Positions 11,871 through 27,300 are shown, numbered from the stretch's first letter. The stretch is DNA of 64,000 nt from Climacium dendroides (GCA_950106755.1 CATNNA010000010.1:868001-932000); one strand, 5' to 3'. Translations and numbers: made by a program. Notes: generated from the sequence alone by a model not told the origin.

Positions 11871-14800
11871 ATTTTTTGAGTCTCCTCTTTTTAAAACCCA
11901 TTTCACTTACAAAAGTGTGGGGAAGCAATAGGGTTCTCTTAAACTTCATTTTTCCATGAATCCTAATTATTTCGAAGATTTGCAACTTATGTGTTATGTT
12001 TTCGGACATGATTCCACGTCAAAACGATATAATTTATTGGTTTGGTTTCTATTAAATACAGCATGATTTTTTGAGTCTACTTTATTTAAAACCCATTTCA
12101 CTTACAAAAGTGTGGGGAAGCAATAGGGTTCTCTTAAACTTCATTTTTCCATGAATCCTAATTATTTCGAAGATTTGCAACTTATGTGTTATGTTTTCGG
12201 ACATGATTCCACGTGAAAACGATATAATTTATTGGTTTGGTTTCTATTAAATACAGCATGATTTTTTGAGTCTACTTTTTTTAAAACCCATTTCACTTAC
12301 AAAAGTATAGCGAAGCAATAGGGTTCTCTTAAACTTCATTCCTCCATGAATCCTAATTATTTCGAAGATTTGCAACTTATGTGTTATGTTTTCGGACATG
12401 ATTCCACGTCAAAACGATATAATTTATTGGTTTGGTTTCTATTAAATACAACATGATTTTTTGAGTCTCCTTTTTTTAAAACCCATTTCACTTACAAAAG
12501 TGTGGGGAAGCAATAGGGTTCTCTTAAACTTCATTTTTCCATGAATCCTAATTATTTCGAAGATTTGCAACTTATGTGTTATGTTTTCGGACATGATTCC
12601 ACGTCAAAACGATATAATTTATTGGTTTGGTTTCTATTAAATACAGCATGATTTTTAGAGTCTCCTTTTTTTAAAACCCATTTCACTTACAAAAGTGTGG
12701 GGAAGCAATAGGGTTCTCTTAAACTTCATTTTTCCATGAATCCTAATTATTTCGAAGATTTGCAACTTATGTGTTATGTTTTCGGACATGATTCCACGTC
12801 AAAACGATATAATTTATTGGTTTGGTTTCTATTAAATACAGCATGATTTTTAGAGTCTCCTTTTTTTAAAACCCATTTCACTTACAAAAGTGTGGGGAAG
12901 CAATAGGGTTCTCTTAAACTTCATTTTTCCATGAATCCTAATTATTTCGAAGATTTGCAACTTATGTGTTATGTTTTCGGACATGATTCCACGTCAAAAC
13001 GATATAATTTATTGGTTTGGTTTCTATTAAATACAGCATGATTTTTAGAGTCTCCTTTTTTTAAAACCCATTTCACTTACAAAAGTGTGGGGAAGCAATA
13101 GGGTTCTCTTAAACTTCATTTTTCCATGAATCCTAATTATTTCGAAGATTTGCAACTTATGTGTTATGTTTTCGGACATGATTCCCCGTCAAAACGATAT
13201 AATTTATCGGTTCGGTTTCTATTAAATACAGCATGATTTTTAGAGTCTCCTTTTTTTAAAACCCATTTCACTTACAAAAGTGTGGGGAAGCAATAGGGTT
13301 CTCTTAAACTTCATTTTTCCATGAATCCTAATTATTTCGAAGATTTGCAACTTATGTGTTATGTTTTCGGACATGATTCCCCGTCAAAACGATATAATTT
13401 ATTGGTTTGGTTTCTATTAAATACAGCATGATTTTTAGAGTCTCCTCTTTTTAAAACCCATTTCACTTACAAAAGTGTGGGGAAGCAATAGGGTTCTCTT
13501 AAACTTCATTTTTCCATGAATCCTAATTATTTCGAAGATTTGCAACTTATGTGTTATGTTTTCGGACATGATTCCCCGTCAAAACGATATAATTTATCGG
13601 TTTGGTTTCTATTAAATACAGCATGATTTTTAGAGTCTCCTTTTTTTAAAACCCATTTCACTTACAAAAGTGTGGGGAAGCAATAGGGTTCTCTTAAACT
13701 TCATTTTTCCATGAATCCTAATTATTTCGAAGATTTGCAACTTATGTGTTATGTTTTCGGACATGATTCCACGTCAAAACGATATAATTTATTGGTTTGG
13801 TTTCTATTAAATACAGCATGATTTTTAGAGTCTCCTTTTTTTAAAACCCATTTCACTTACAAAAGTGTGGGGAAGCAATAGGGTTCTCTTAAACTTCATT
13901 TTTCCATGAATCCTAATTATTTCGAAGATTTGCAACTTATGTGTTATGTTTTCGGACATGATTCCCCGTCAAAACGATATAATTTATCGGTTCGGTTTCT
14001 ATTAAATACAGCATGATTTTTAGAGTCTCCTTTTTTTAAAACCCATTTCACTTACAAAAGTGTGGGGAAGCAATAGGGTTCTCTTAAACTTCATTTTTCC
14101 ATGAATCCTAATTATTTCGAAGATTTGCAACTTATGTGTTATGTTTTCGGACATGATTCCCCGTCAAAACGATATAATTTATTGGTTTGGTTTCTATTAA
14201 ATACAGCATGATTTTTAGAGTCTCCTCTTTTTAAAACCCATTTCACTTACAAAAGTGTGGGGAAGCAATAGGGTTCTCTTAAACTTCATTTTTCCATGAA
14301 TCCTAATTATTTCGAAGATTTGCAACTTATGTGTTATGTTTTCGGACATGATTCCCCGTCAAAACGATATAATTTATCGGTTTGGTTTCTATTAAATACA
14401 GCATGATTTTTAGAGTCTCCTTTTTTTAAAACCCATTTCACTTACAAAAGTGTGGGGAAGCAATAGGGTTCTCTTAAACTTCATTTTTCCATGAATCCTA
14501 ATTATTTCGAAGATTTGCAACTTATGTGTTATGTTTTCGGACATGATTCCACGTCAAAACGATATAATTTATTGGTTTGGTTTCTATTAAATACAGCATG
14601 ATTTTTAGAGTCTCCTTTTTTTAAAACCCATTTCACTTACAAAAGTGTGGGGAAGCAATAGGGTTCTCTTAAACTTCATTCCTCCATGAATCCTAATTAT
14701 TTCGAAGATTTGCAACTTATGTGTTATGTTTTCGGACAGGCTTCCACGTCAAAACGATATAATTTATTGGTTTGATTTCTATTAAATACAGCATGATTTT

Positions 14801-14990
14801 TAGAGTCTCCTCTTTTTAAAACCCATTTCACTTACAAAAGTATAGGGAAGCAATAGGGTTCTCTTAAACTTCATTCCTCCATGAATCCTAATTATTTCGA
14901 AGATTTGCAACATATGTGTTATGTTTTCGGACATGATTCCACGTCAAAACGATATAATTTATTGGTTTGGTTTCTATTAAATACAGCATG
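11837..14990. repeat. Right copy of the 32-monomer-shift duplication, expanded by 4 monomers
   Basis: Counterpart of 5600-7980, but 780 bp longer because four monomers were duplicated again inside it. Private differences from the left copy include AACGGTATAAT near 11831 and a CACGTG site near 12210. The breakpoint at about 14990 lies inside a monomer, between the CAGCATGATT word and the tract that distinguishes short from long units. Confidence 0.8.
12797..14680. repeat. 4-monomer tandem duplication (780 bp), apparently identical copies
   Basis: Sequence from about 12797 to 13900 recurs 780 bp further right (13577 to 14680), and I saw no difference across about 1.1 kb. Marker sites are GGTTCGGTTTC at 13208 and 13988, and GATTCCCCGTC units in the same order in both copies. 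On the left the match ends at ACGTC versus CCGTC; on the right it ends at TTTTTCC versus TCCTCC. It sits inside the larger 32-monomer duplication and must postdate it. Confidence 0.85.
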
Positions 14991-16088
14991 ATTTTTTGAG
15001 TCTCCTCTTTTTAAAACCCATTTCACTTACAAAAGTGTGGGGAAGCAATAGGGTTCTCTTAAACTTCATTCCTCCATGAATCTTAATTATTTCGAAGATT
15101 TGCAACTTATGTGTTATGTTTTCGGACATGATTCCACGTGAAAACGATATAATTTATTGGTTTGGTTTCTATTAAATACAGCATGATTTTTAGAGTCTCC
15201 TTTTTTTAAAACCCATTTCACTTACAAAAGTGTGGGGAAGCAATAGGGTTCTCTTAAACTTCATTTTTCCATGAATCCTAATTATTTCGAAGATTTGCAA
15301 CTTATGTGTTATGTTTTCGGACATGATTCCACGTCAAAACGATATAATTTATTGGTTTGGTTTCTATTAAATACAGCATGATTTTTAGAGTCTCCTTTTT
15401 TTAAAACCCATTTCACTTACAAAAGTATAGCGAAGCAATAGGGTTCTCTTAAACTTCATTCCTCCATGAATCCTAATTATTTCGAAGATTTGCAACTTAT
15501 GTGTTATGTTTTCGGACATGATTCCACGTCAAAACGATATAATTTATTGGTTTGGTTTCTATTAAATACAGCATGATTTTTTGAGTCTCCTTTTTTTAAA
15601 ACCCATTTCACTTACAAAAGTGTGGGGAAGCAATAGGGTTCTCTTAAACTTCATTTTTCCATGAATCCTAATTATTTCGAAGATTTGCAACTTATGTGTT
15701 ATGTTTTCGGACATGATTCCACGTCAAAACGATATAATTTATTGGTTTGGTTTCTATTAAATACAGCATGATTTTTAGAGTCTCCTTTTTTTAAAACCCA
15801 TTTCACTTACAAAAGTGTGGGGAAGCAATAGGGTTCTCTTAAACTTCATTTTTCCATGAATCCTAATTATTTCGAAGATTTGCAACTTATGTGTTATGTT
15901 TTCGGACATGATTCCACGTCAAAACGATATAATTTATTGGTTTGGTTTCTATTAAATACAGCATGATTTTTAGAGTCTCCTTTTTTTAAAACCCATTTCA
16001 CTTACAAAAGTGTGGGGAAGCAATAGGGTTCTCTTAAACTTCATTCCTCCATGAATCCTAATTATTTCGAAGATTTGCAACTTATGTG

Positions 16089-17719
16089 TTATGTTTTCGG
16101 ACATGATTCCACGTCAAAACGATATAATTTATTGGTTTGGTTTCTATTAAATACAGCATGATTTTTAGAGTCTCCTTTTTTTAAAACCCATTTCACTTAC
16201 AAAAGTGTGGGGAAGCAATAGGGTTCTCTTAAACTTCATTCCTCCATGAATCCTAATTATTTCGAAGATTTGCAACTTATGTGTTATGTTTTCGGACAGG
16301 CTTCCACGTCAAAATAATATAATTTATTGGTTTGGTTTCTATTAAATACAGCATGATTTTTAGAGTCTCCTCTTTTTAAAACCCATTTCACTTACAAAAG
16401 TATATGGAAGCAATAGGGTTCTCTTAAACTTCATTTTTCCATGAATCCTAATTATTTCGAAGATTTGCAACTTATGTGTTATGTTTTCGGACATGATTCC
16501 ACGTCAAAACGATATAATTTATTGGTTTGGTTTCTATTAAATACAGCATGATTCTTACAATCTCTTTTTATTAAATCCATTTGAATTGTAAATGTGTGGG
16601 GAAGCAATAGGGTTCTCTTAAACTTCATTCCTCCATGAATCCTAATTATTTCGAAGATTTGCAACTTATGTGTTATGTTTTCGGACATGATTCCACGTGA
16701 AAACGATATAATTTATTGGTTTGGTTTCTATTAAATACAGCATGATTTTTAGAGTCTCCTTTTTTTAAAACCCATTTCACTTACAAAAGTGTGGGGAAGC
16801 AATAGGGTTCTCTTAAACTTCATTCCTCCATGAATCCTAATTATTTCGAAGATTTGCAACTTATGTGTTATGTTTTCGGACAGGCTTCCACGTCAAAACG
16901 ATATAATTTATTGGTTTGGTTTCTATTAAATACAGCATGATTTTTAGAGTCTCCTTTTTTTAAAACCCATTTCACTTACAAAAGTGTGGGGAAGCAATAG
17001 GGTTCTCTTAAACTTCATTTTTCCATGAATCCTAATTATTTCGAAGATTTGCAACTTATGTGTTATGTTTTCGGACATGATTCCACGTCAAAACGATATA
17101 ATTTATTGGTTTGGTTTCTATTAAATACAGCATGATTTTTTGAGTCTACTTTTTTTAAAACCCATTTCACTTACAAAAGTATAGCGAAGCAATAGGGTTC
17201 TCTTAAACTTCATTCCTCCATGAATCCTAATTATTTCGAAGATTTGCAACTTATGTGTTATGTTTTCGGACATGATTCCACGTCAAAACGATATAATTTA
17301 TTGGTTTGGTTTCTATTAAATACAGCATGATTTTTAGAGTCTCCTTTTTTTAAAACCCATTTCACTTACAAAAGTGTGGGGAAGCAATAGGGTTCTCTTA
17401 AACTTCATTTTTCCATGAATCCTAATTATTTCGAAGATTTGCAACTTATGTGTTATGTTTTCGGACATGATTCCACGTCAAAACGATATAATTTATTGGT
17501 TTGGTTTCTATTAAATACAGCATGATTTTTAGAGTCTCCTTTTTTTAAAACCCATTTCACTTACAAAACTGTGGGGAAGCAATAGGGTTCTCTTAAACTT
17601 CATTTTTCCATGAATCCTAATTATTTCGAAGATTTGCAACTTATGTGTTATGTTTTCGGACATGATTCCACGTCAAAACGATATAATTTATTGGTTTGGT
17701 TTCTATTAAATACAGCATG
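16089..17719. repeat. Right copy of the 30-monomer-shift duplication
   Basis: Counterpart of 10240-11870. The site that reads AAAACAATA at 10462 reads AAAATAATA here, so both bases of the ancestral CpG have changed. The right end falls near 17719, where this copy has TTTAGAGTCTCCTTTTT and the other has TTTGAGTCTCCTCTTT. Confidence 0.8.
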
Positions 17720-20700
17720 ATTTTTAGAGTCTCCTTTTTTTAAAACCCATTTCACTTACAAAAGTGGGGGGAAGCAATAGGGTTCTCTTAAACTTCATTT
17801 TTCCATGAATCCTAATTATTTCGAAGATTTGCAACTTATGTGTTATGTTTTCGGACATGATTCCACGTCAAAACGATATAATTTATTGGTTTGGTTTCTA
17901 TTAAATACAGCATGATTTTTAGAGTCTCCTTTTTTTAAAACCCATTTCACTTACAAAACTGTGGGGAAGCAATAGGGTTCTCTTAAACTTCATTCCTCCA
18001 TGAATCCTAATTATTTCGAAGATTTGCAACTTATGTGTTATGTTTTCGGACAGGCTTCCACGTCAAAACAATATAATTTATTGGTTTGGTTTCTATTAAA
18101 TACAGCATGATTTTTAGAGTATCCTCTTTTTAAAACCCATTTCACTTACAAAAGTATACGGAAGCAATAGGGTTCTCTTAAACTTCATTTTTCCATGAAT
18201 CCTAATTATTTCGAAGATTTGCAACTTATGTGTTATGTTTTCGGACATGATTCCACGTGAAAACGATATAATTTATCGGTTTGGTTTCTATTAAATACAG
18301 CATGATTTTTAGAGTCTCCTTTTTTTAAAACCCATTTCACTTACAAAAGTATAGCGAAGCAATAGGGTTCTCTTAAACTTCATTCCTCCATGAATCCTAA
18401 TTATTTCGAAGATTTGCAACTTATGTGTTATGTTTTCGGACATGATTCCACGTCAAAACGATATAATTTATTGGTTTGGTTTGTATTAAATACAGCATGA
18501 TTTTTAGAGTCTCCTTTTTTCAAAACCCATTTCACTTACAAAAGTATAGCGAAGCAATAGGGTTCTCTTAAACTTCATTTTTCCATGAATCCTAATTATT
18601 TCGAAGATTTGCAACTTATGTGTTATGTTTTCGGACATGATTCCACGTCAAAACGATATAATTTATTGGTTTGGTTTCTATTAAATACAGCATGATTTTT
18701 TGAGTCTACTTTTTTTAAAACCCATTTCACTTACAAAAGTATAGCGAAGCAATAGGGTTCTCTTAAACTTCATTCCTCCATGAATCCTAATTATTTCGAA
18801 GATTTGCAACTTATGTGTTATGTTTTCGGACAGGCTTCCACGTCAAAACGATATAATTTATTGGTTTGATTTCTATTAAATACTGCATGATTTTTAGAGT
18901 CTCCTCTTTTTAAAACCCATTTCACTTACAAAAGTATAGGGAAGCAATAGGGTTCTCTTAAACTTCATTCCTCCATGAATCCTAATTATTTCGAAGATTT
19001 GCAACTTATGTGTTATGTTTTCGGACAGGCTTCCACGTCAAAACGATATAATTTATTGGTTTGATTTCTATTAAATACTGCATGATTTTTAGAGTCTCCT
19101 CTTTTTAAAACCCATTTCACTTACAAAAGTATAGGGAAGCAATAGGGTTCTCTTAAACTTCATTCCTCCATGAATCCTAATTATTTCGAAGATTTGCAAC
19201 ATATGTGTTATGTTTTCGGACATGATTCCACGTCAAAACGATATAATTTATTGGTTTGGTTTCTATTAAATACAGCATGATTTTTAGAGTCTCCTTTTTT
19301 TAAAACCCATTTCACTTACAAAACTGTGGGGAAGCAATAGGGTTCTCTTAAACTTCATTCCTCCATGAATCCTAATTATTTCGAAGATTTGCAACTTATG
19401 TGTTATGTTTTCGGACACGATTCCACGTCAAAACGATATAATTTATTGGTTTGGTTTCTATTAAATACAGCATGATTTTTAGAGTCTCCTTTTTTTAAAA
19501 CCCATTTCACTTACAAAAGTGTGGGGAAGCAATAGGGTTCTCTTAAACTTCATTTTTCCATGAATCCTAATTATTTCGAAGATTTGCAACTTATGTGTTA
19601 TGTTTTCGGACATGATTCCACGTCAAAACGATATAATTTATTGGTTTGGTTTCTATTAAATACAGCATGATTTTTAGAGTCTCCTTTTTTTAAAACCCAT
19701 TTCACTTACAAAAGTATAGCGAAGCAATAGGGTTCTCTTAAACTTCATTCCTCCATGAATCCTAATTATTTCGAAGATTTGCAACTTATGTGTTATGTTT
19801 TCGGACATGATTCCACGTCAAAACGATATAATTTATTGGTTTGGTTTCTATTAAATACAGCATGATTTTTTGAGTCTCCTTTTTTTAAAACCCATTTCAC
19901 TTACAAAAGTGTGGGGAAGCAATAGGGTTCTCTTAAACTTCATTTTTCCATGAATCCTAATTATTTCGAAGATTTGCAACTTATGTGTTATGTTTTCGGA
20001 CATGATTCCACGTCAAAACGATATAATTTATTGGTTTGGTTTCTATTAAATACAGCATGATTTTTAGAGTCTCCTTTTTTTAAAACCCATTTCACTTACA
20101 AAAGTGTGGGGAAGCAATAGGGTTCTCTTAAACTTCATTTTTCCATGAATCCTAATTATTTCGAAGATTTGCAACTTATGTGTTATGTTTTCAGAAAGGC
20201 TTCCACGTCAAAACGATATAATTTATTGGTTTGGTTTCTATTAAATACAGCATGATTTTTAGAGTCTCCTTTTTTTAAAACCCATTTCACTTACAAAAGT
20301 GTGGGGAAGCAATAGGGTTCTCTTAAACTTCATTTTTTCATGAATCCTAATTATTTCGAAGATTTGCAACTTATGTGTTATGTTTTCGGACTTGATTCCA
20401 CGTCAAAACGATATAATTTATTGGTTTGGTTTCTATTAAATACAGCATGATTTTTAGAGTCTCCTTTTTTTAAAACCCATTTCACTTACAAAAGTGTGGG
20501 GAAGCAATAGGGTTCTCTTAAACTTCATTTTTCCATGAATCCTAATTATTTCGAAGATTTGCAACTTATGTGTTATGTTTTCGGACAGGCTTCCACGTCA
20601 AAACGATATAATTTATTGGTTTGGTTTCTATTAAATACAGCATGATTTTTAGAGTCTCCTTTTTTTAAAACCCATTTCACTTACAAAAGTATAGCGAAGC

Positions 20701-23700
20701 AATAGGGTTCTCTTAAACTTCATTCCTCCATGAATCCTAATTATTTCGAAGATTTGCAACTTATGTGTTATGTTTTCGGACAGGCTTCCACGTCAAAATG
20801 ATATAATTTATTGGTTTGATTTCTATTAAATACTGCATGATTTTTAGAGTCTCCTCTTTTTAAAACCCATTTCACTTACAAAAGTATAGGGAAGCAATAG
20901 GGTTCTCTTAAACTTCATTCCTCCATGAATCCTAATTATTTCGAAGATTTGCAACATATGTGTTATGTTTTCGGACATGATTCCACGTCAAAACGATATA
21001 ATTTATTGGTTTGGTTTCTATTAAATACAGCATGATTTTTACAATCTCTTTTTATTAAATCCATTTCAATTGAAAATGTGTGGGGAAGCAATAGGGTTCT
21101 CTTAAACTTCATTCCTCCATGAATCCTAATTATTTCGAAGATTTGCAACTTATGTGTTATGTTTTCGGACATGATTCCACGTGAAAACGATATAATTTAT
21201 TGGTTTGGTTTCTATTAAATACAGCATGATTTTTAGAGTCTCCTTTTTTTAAAACCCATTTCACTTACAAAAGTGTGGGGAAGCAATAGGGTTCTCTTAA
21301 ACTTCATTCCTCCATGAATCCTAATTATTTCGAAGATTTGCAACTTATGTGTTATGTTTTCGGACACGATTCCACGTCAAAACGATATAATTTATGGGTT
21401 TGGTTTCTATTAAATACAGCATGATTTTTTGAGTCTCCTTTTTTTAAAACCCATTTCACTTACAAAAGTGTGGGGAAGCAATAGGGTTCTCTTAAACTTC
21501 ATTTTTCCATGAATCCTAATTATTTCGAAGATTTGCAACTTATGTGTTATGTTTTCGGACATGATTCCACGTCAAAACGATATAATTTATTGGTTTGGTT
21601 TCTATTAAATACATCATGATTTTTAGAGTCTACTTTTTTTAAAACCCATTTCACTTACAAAAGTATAGCGAAGCAATAGGGTTCTCTTAAACTTCATTCC
21701 TCCATGAATCCTAATTATTTCGAAGATTTGCAACTTATGTGTTATGTTTTCGGACATGATTCCACGTCAAAACGATATAATTTATTGGTTTGGTTTCTAT
21801 TAAATACAGCATGATTTTTTGAGTCTCCTTTTTTTAAAACCCATTTCACTTACAAAAGTGTGGGGAAGCAATAGGGTTCTCTTAAACTTCATTTTTCCAT
21901 GAATCCTAATTATTTCAAAGATTTGCAACTTATGTGTTATGTTTTCGGACATGATTCCACGTCAAAACGATATAATTTATTGGTTTGGTTTCTATTAAAT
22001 ACAGCATGATTTTTAGAGTCTCCTTTTTTTAAAACCCATTTCACTTACAAAACTGTGGGGAAGCAATAGGGTTCTCTTAAACTTCATTTTTCCATGAATC
22101 CTAATTATTTCGAAGATTTGCAACTTATGTGTTATGTTTTCAGAAAGGCTTCCACGTCAAAACGATATAATTTATTGGTTTGGTTTCTATTAAATACAGC
22201 ATGATTTTTAGAGTCTCCTTTTTTTAAAACCCATTTCACTTACAAAAGTGTGGGGAAGCAATAGGGTTCTCTTAAACTTCATTTTTCCATGAATCCTAAT
22301 TATTTCGAAGATTTGCAACTTATGTGTTATGTTTTCGGACAAGATTCCACGTGAAAACGATATAATTTATCGGTTTGGTTTCTATTAAATACAGCATGAT
22401 TTTTAGAGTCTCCTTTTTTTAAAACCCATTTCACTTACAAAAGTATAGGGAAGCAATAGGGTTCTCTTAAACTTCATTTTTCCATGAATCCTCATTATTT
22501 CGAAGATTTGCAACTTGTGTGTTATGTTTTCGGACAGGCTTCCACGTCAAAACGATATAATTTATTGGTTTGGTTTCTATTAAATACAGCATGATTCTTA
22601 GAGTCTCCTTTTTTTAAAACCCATTTCACTTACAAAAGTATAGCGAAGCAATAGGGTTCTCTTAAACTTCATTCCTCCATGAATCCTAATTATTTCGAAG
22701 ATTTCCAACTTATGTGTTATGTTTTCGGACATGATTCCACGTCAAAACGATATAATTTATTGGTTTGGTTTCTATTAAATACAGCATGATTTTTAGAGTC
22801 TCCTTTTTTTAAAACCCATTTCACTTACAAAAGTATAGCGAAGCAATAGGGTTCTCTTAAACTTCATTCCTCCATGAATCCTAATTATTTCGAAGATTTG
22901 CAACTTATGTGTTATGTTTTCGGACAAGCTTCCACGTCAAAACGATATAATTTATTGGTTTGGTTTCTATTAAATACAGCATGATTTTTAGAGTCTCCTT
23001 TTTTTAAAACCCATTTCACTTACAAAAGTGTGGGGAAGCAATAGGGTTCTCTTAAACTTCATTTTTCCATGAATCCTAATTATTTCGAAGATTTGCAACT
23101 TATGTGTTATGTTTTCGGACAGGCTTCCACGTCAAAACGATATAATTTATTGGTTTGGTTTCTATTAAATACAGCATGTTTTTTAGAGTATCCTCTTTTT
23201 AAAACCCATTTCACTTACAAAAGTGTGGGGAAGCAATAGGGTTCTCTTAAACTTCATTTTTCCATGAATCCTAATTATTTCGAAGATTTGCAACTTATGT
23301 GTTATGTTTTCGGACATGATTCCACGTCAAAACGATATAATTTATTGGTTTGGTTTCTATTAAATACAGCATGATTTTTAGAGTCTCCTTTTTTTAAAAC
23401 CCATTTCACTTACAAAAGTATAGCGAAGCAATAGGGTTCTCTTAAACTTCATTCCTCCATGAATCCTAATTATTTCGAAGATTTGCAACTTATGTGTTAT
23501 GTTTTCGGACAGGCTTCCACGTCAAAACGATATAATTTATTGGTTGGATTTCTATTAAATACAGCATGATTTTTAGAGTCTCCTCTTTATAAAACCCATT
23601 TCACTTACAAAAGTATAGGGAAGCAATAGGGTTCTCTTAAACTTCATTCCTCCATGAATCCTAATTATTTCGAAGATTTGCAACATATGTGTTATGTTTT

Positions 23701-24399
23701 CGGACATGATTCCACGTCAAAACGATATAATTTATTGGTTTGGTTTCTATTAAATACAGCATGATTTTTACAATCTCTTTTTATTAAATCCATTTCAATT
23801 GAAAATGTGTGGGGAAGCAATAGGGTTCTCTTAAACTTCATTTTTCCATGAATCCTAATTATTTCGAAGATTTGCAACTTATGTGTTATGTTTTCGGTCA
23901 TGATTCCACGTCAAAACGATATAATTTATTGGTTTGGTTTCTATTAAATACAGCATGATTTTTAGAGTCTCCTCTTTTTAAAACCCATTTCACTTACAAA
24001 AGTGTGGGGAAGCAATAGGGTTCTCTTAAACTTCATTTTTCCATGAATCCTAATTATTTCGAAGATTTGCAACTTATGTGTTATGTTTTCGGACATGATT
24101 CCACGTCAAAACGATATAATTTATTGGTTTGGTTTCTATTAAATACAGCATGATTTTTAGAGTCTCCTTTTTTTAAAACCCATTTCACTTACAAAAGTAT
24201 AGGGAAGCAATAGGGTTCTCTTAAACTTCATTCCTCCATGAATCCTAATTATTTCGAAGATTTGCAACATATGTGTTATGTTTTCGGACATGATTCCACG
24301 TCAAAACGATATAATTTATTGGTTTGGTTTCTATTAAATACAGCATGATTTTTACAATCTCTTTTTATTAAATCCATTTCAATTGAAAATGTGTGGGGA

Positions 24400-27300
24400 A
24401 GCAATAGGGTTCTCTTAAACTTCATTTTTCCATGAATCCTAATTATTTCGAAGATTTGCAACTTATGTGTTATGTTTTCGGACAGGCTTCCACGTCAAAA
24501 CGATATAATTTATTGGTTTGGTTTCTATTAAATACAGCATGTTTTTTAGAGTCTCCTTTTTTTAAAACCCATTTCACTTACAAAAGTGTGGGGAAGCAAT
24601 AGGGTTCTCTTAAACTTCATTTTTCCATGAATCCTAATTATTTCGAAGATTTGCAACTTATGTGTTATGTTTTCGGACATGCTTCCACGTCAAAACGATA
24701 TAATTTATTGGTTTGGTTTCTATTAAATACAGCATGATTTTTAGAGTCTCCTTTTTTTAAAACCCATTTCACTTACAAAAGTGTGGGGAAGCAATAGGGT
24801 TCTCTTAAACTTCATTTTTCCATGAATCCTAATTATTTCGAAGATTTGCAACTTATGTGTTATGTTTTCGGACAGGCTTCCACGTCAAAACGATATAATT
24901 TATTGGTTTGGTTTCTATTAAATACAGCATGATTTTTAGAGTCTCCTTTTTTTAAAACCCATTTCACTTACAAAAGTATAGCGAAGCAATAGGGTTCTCT
25001 TAAACTTCATTCCTCCATGAATCCTAATTATTTCGAAGATTTGCAACTTATGTGTTATGTTTTCGGACATGATTCCCCGTCAAAACGATATAATTTATCG
25101 GTTTGGTTTCTATTAAATACAGCATGATTTTTAGAGTCTCCTTTTTTGAAAACCCATTTCACTTACAAAAGTGGGGGGAAGCAATAGGGTTCTCTTAAAC
25201 TTCATTTTTCCATGAATCCTAATTATTTCGAAGATTTGCAACTTATGTGTTATGTTTTCGGACATGATTCCACGTCAAAACGATATAATTTATTGGTTTG
25301 GTTTCTATTAAATACAGCATGATTTTTAGAGTCTCCTTTTTTTAAAACCCATTTCACTTACAAAAGTATAGCGAAGCAATAGGGTTCTCTTAAACTTCAT
25401 TCCTCCATGAATCCTAATTATTTCGAAGATTTGCAACTTATGTGTTATGTTTTCGGACAGGCTTCCACGTCAAAACGATATAATTTATTGGTTTGATTTC
25501 TATTAAATACAGCATGATTTTTAGAGTCTCCTCTTTTTAAAACCCATTTCCCTTACATAAGTATAGGGAAGCAATAGGGTTCTCTTAAACTTCATTCCTC
25601 CATGAATCCTAATTATTTCGAAGATTTGCAACATATGTGTTATGTTTTCGGACATGATTCCACGTCAAAACGATATAATTTATTGGTTTGGTTTCTATTA
25701 AATACAGCATGATTTTTACAATCACTTTTTATTAAATCCATTTCAATTGAAAATGTGTGGGGAAGCAATAGGGTTCTCTTAAACTTCATTCCTCCATGAA
25801 TCCTAATTATTTCGAAGATTTGCAACTTATGTGTTATGTTTTCGGACATGATTCCACGTGAAAACGATATAATTTATTGGTTTGGTTTCTATTAAATACA
25901 ACATGATTTTTAGAGTCTCCTTTTTTTAAAACCCATTTCACTTACAAAAGTGTGGGGAAGCAATAGGGTTCTCTTAAACTTCATTTTTCCATGAATCCTA
26001 ATTATTTCGAAGATTTGCAACTTATGTGTTATGTTTTCGGACATGATTCCACGTCAAAACGATATAATTTATTGGTTTGGTTTCTATTAAATACAGCATG
26101 ATTTTTAGAGTCTCCTTTTTTTAAAACCCATTTCACTTACAAAAGTATAGCGAAGCAATAGGGTTCTCTTAAACTTCATTCCTCCATGAATCCTAATTAT
26201 TTCGAAGATTTGCAACTTATGTGTTATGTTTTCGGACAGGCTTCCACGTCAAAACGATATAATTTATTGGTTTGATTTCTATTAAATACAGCATGATTTT
26301 TAGAGTCTCCTCTTTTTAAAACCCATTTCACTTACAAAAGTATAGGGAAGCAATAGGGTTCTCTTAAACTTCATTCCTCCATGAATCCTAATTATTTCGA
26401 AGATTTGCAACATATGTGTTATGTTTTCGGACATGATTCCACGTCAAAACGATATAATTTATTGGTTTGGTTTCTATTAAATACAGCATGATTTTTACAA
26501 TCACTTTTTATTAAATCCATTTCAATTGAAAATGTGTGGGGAAGCAATAGGGTTCTCTTAAACTTCATTCCTCCATGAATCCTAATTATTTCGAAGATTT
26601 GCAACTTATGTGTTATGTTTTCGGACATGATTCCACGTGAAAACGATATAATTTATTGGTTTGGTTTCTATTAAATACAGCATGATTTTTAGAGTCTCCT
26701 TTTTTTAAAACCCATTTCACTTACAAAAGTGTGGGGAAGCAATAGGGTTCTCTTAAACTTCATTCCTCCATGAATCCTAATTATTTCGAAGATTTGCAAC
26801 TTATGTGTTATGTTTTCGGACAGGCTTCCACGTCAAAACGATATAATTTATTGGTTTGGTTTCTATTAAATACAGCATGATTTTTAGAGTCTCCTTTTTT
26901 TAAAACCCATTTCACTTACAAAAGTATAGCGAAGCAATAGGGTTCTCTTAAACTTCATTCCTCCATGAATCCTAATTATTTCGAAGATTTGCAACTTATG
27001 TGTTATGTTTTCGGACATGATTCCCCGTCAAAACGATATAATTTATCGGTTTGGTTTCTATTAAATACAGCATGATTTTTAGAGTCTCCTTTTTTGAAAA
27101 CCCATTTCACTTACAAAAGTGGGGGGAAGCAATAGGGTTCTCTTAAACTTCATTTTTCCATGAATCCTAATTATTTCGAAGATTTGCAACTTATGTGTTA
27201 TGTTTTCGGACATGATTCCACGTCAAAACGATATAATTTATTGGTTTGGTTTCTATTAAATACAGCATGATTTTTAGAGTCTCCTTTTTTTAAAACCCAT

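Larger units (their letters stand above)
1..24400. repeat. Zone I: mosaic array, sparse short units
   Basis: About 125 monomers. The GACATGATTCC allele dominates, with GACAGGCTTCC interspersed. Short (194-bp) units lie 9, 9, 6, 14, 8, 6, 30, 23, 14 and 3 monomers apart (tracts at 574, 2328, 4082, 5251, 7980, 9539, 10708, 16557, 21041, 23770, 24354). Private variants such as CTATTATATAC (941, 2500, 4254, 5423) and TACTGCATG (18881, 19076, 20831) mark copied blocks. No gene is present. The irregular spacing suggests an older or more shuffled part of the array than the zones to its right. Confidence 0.85.
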
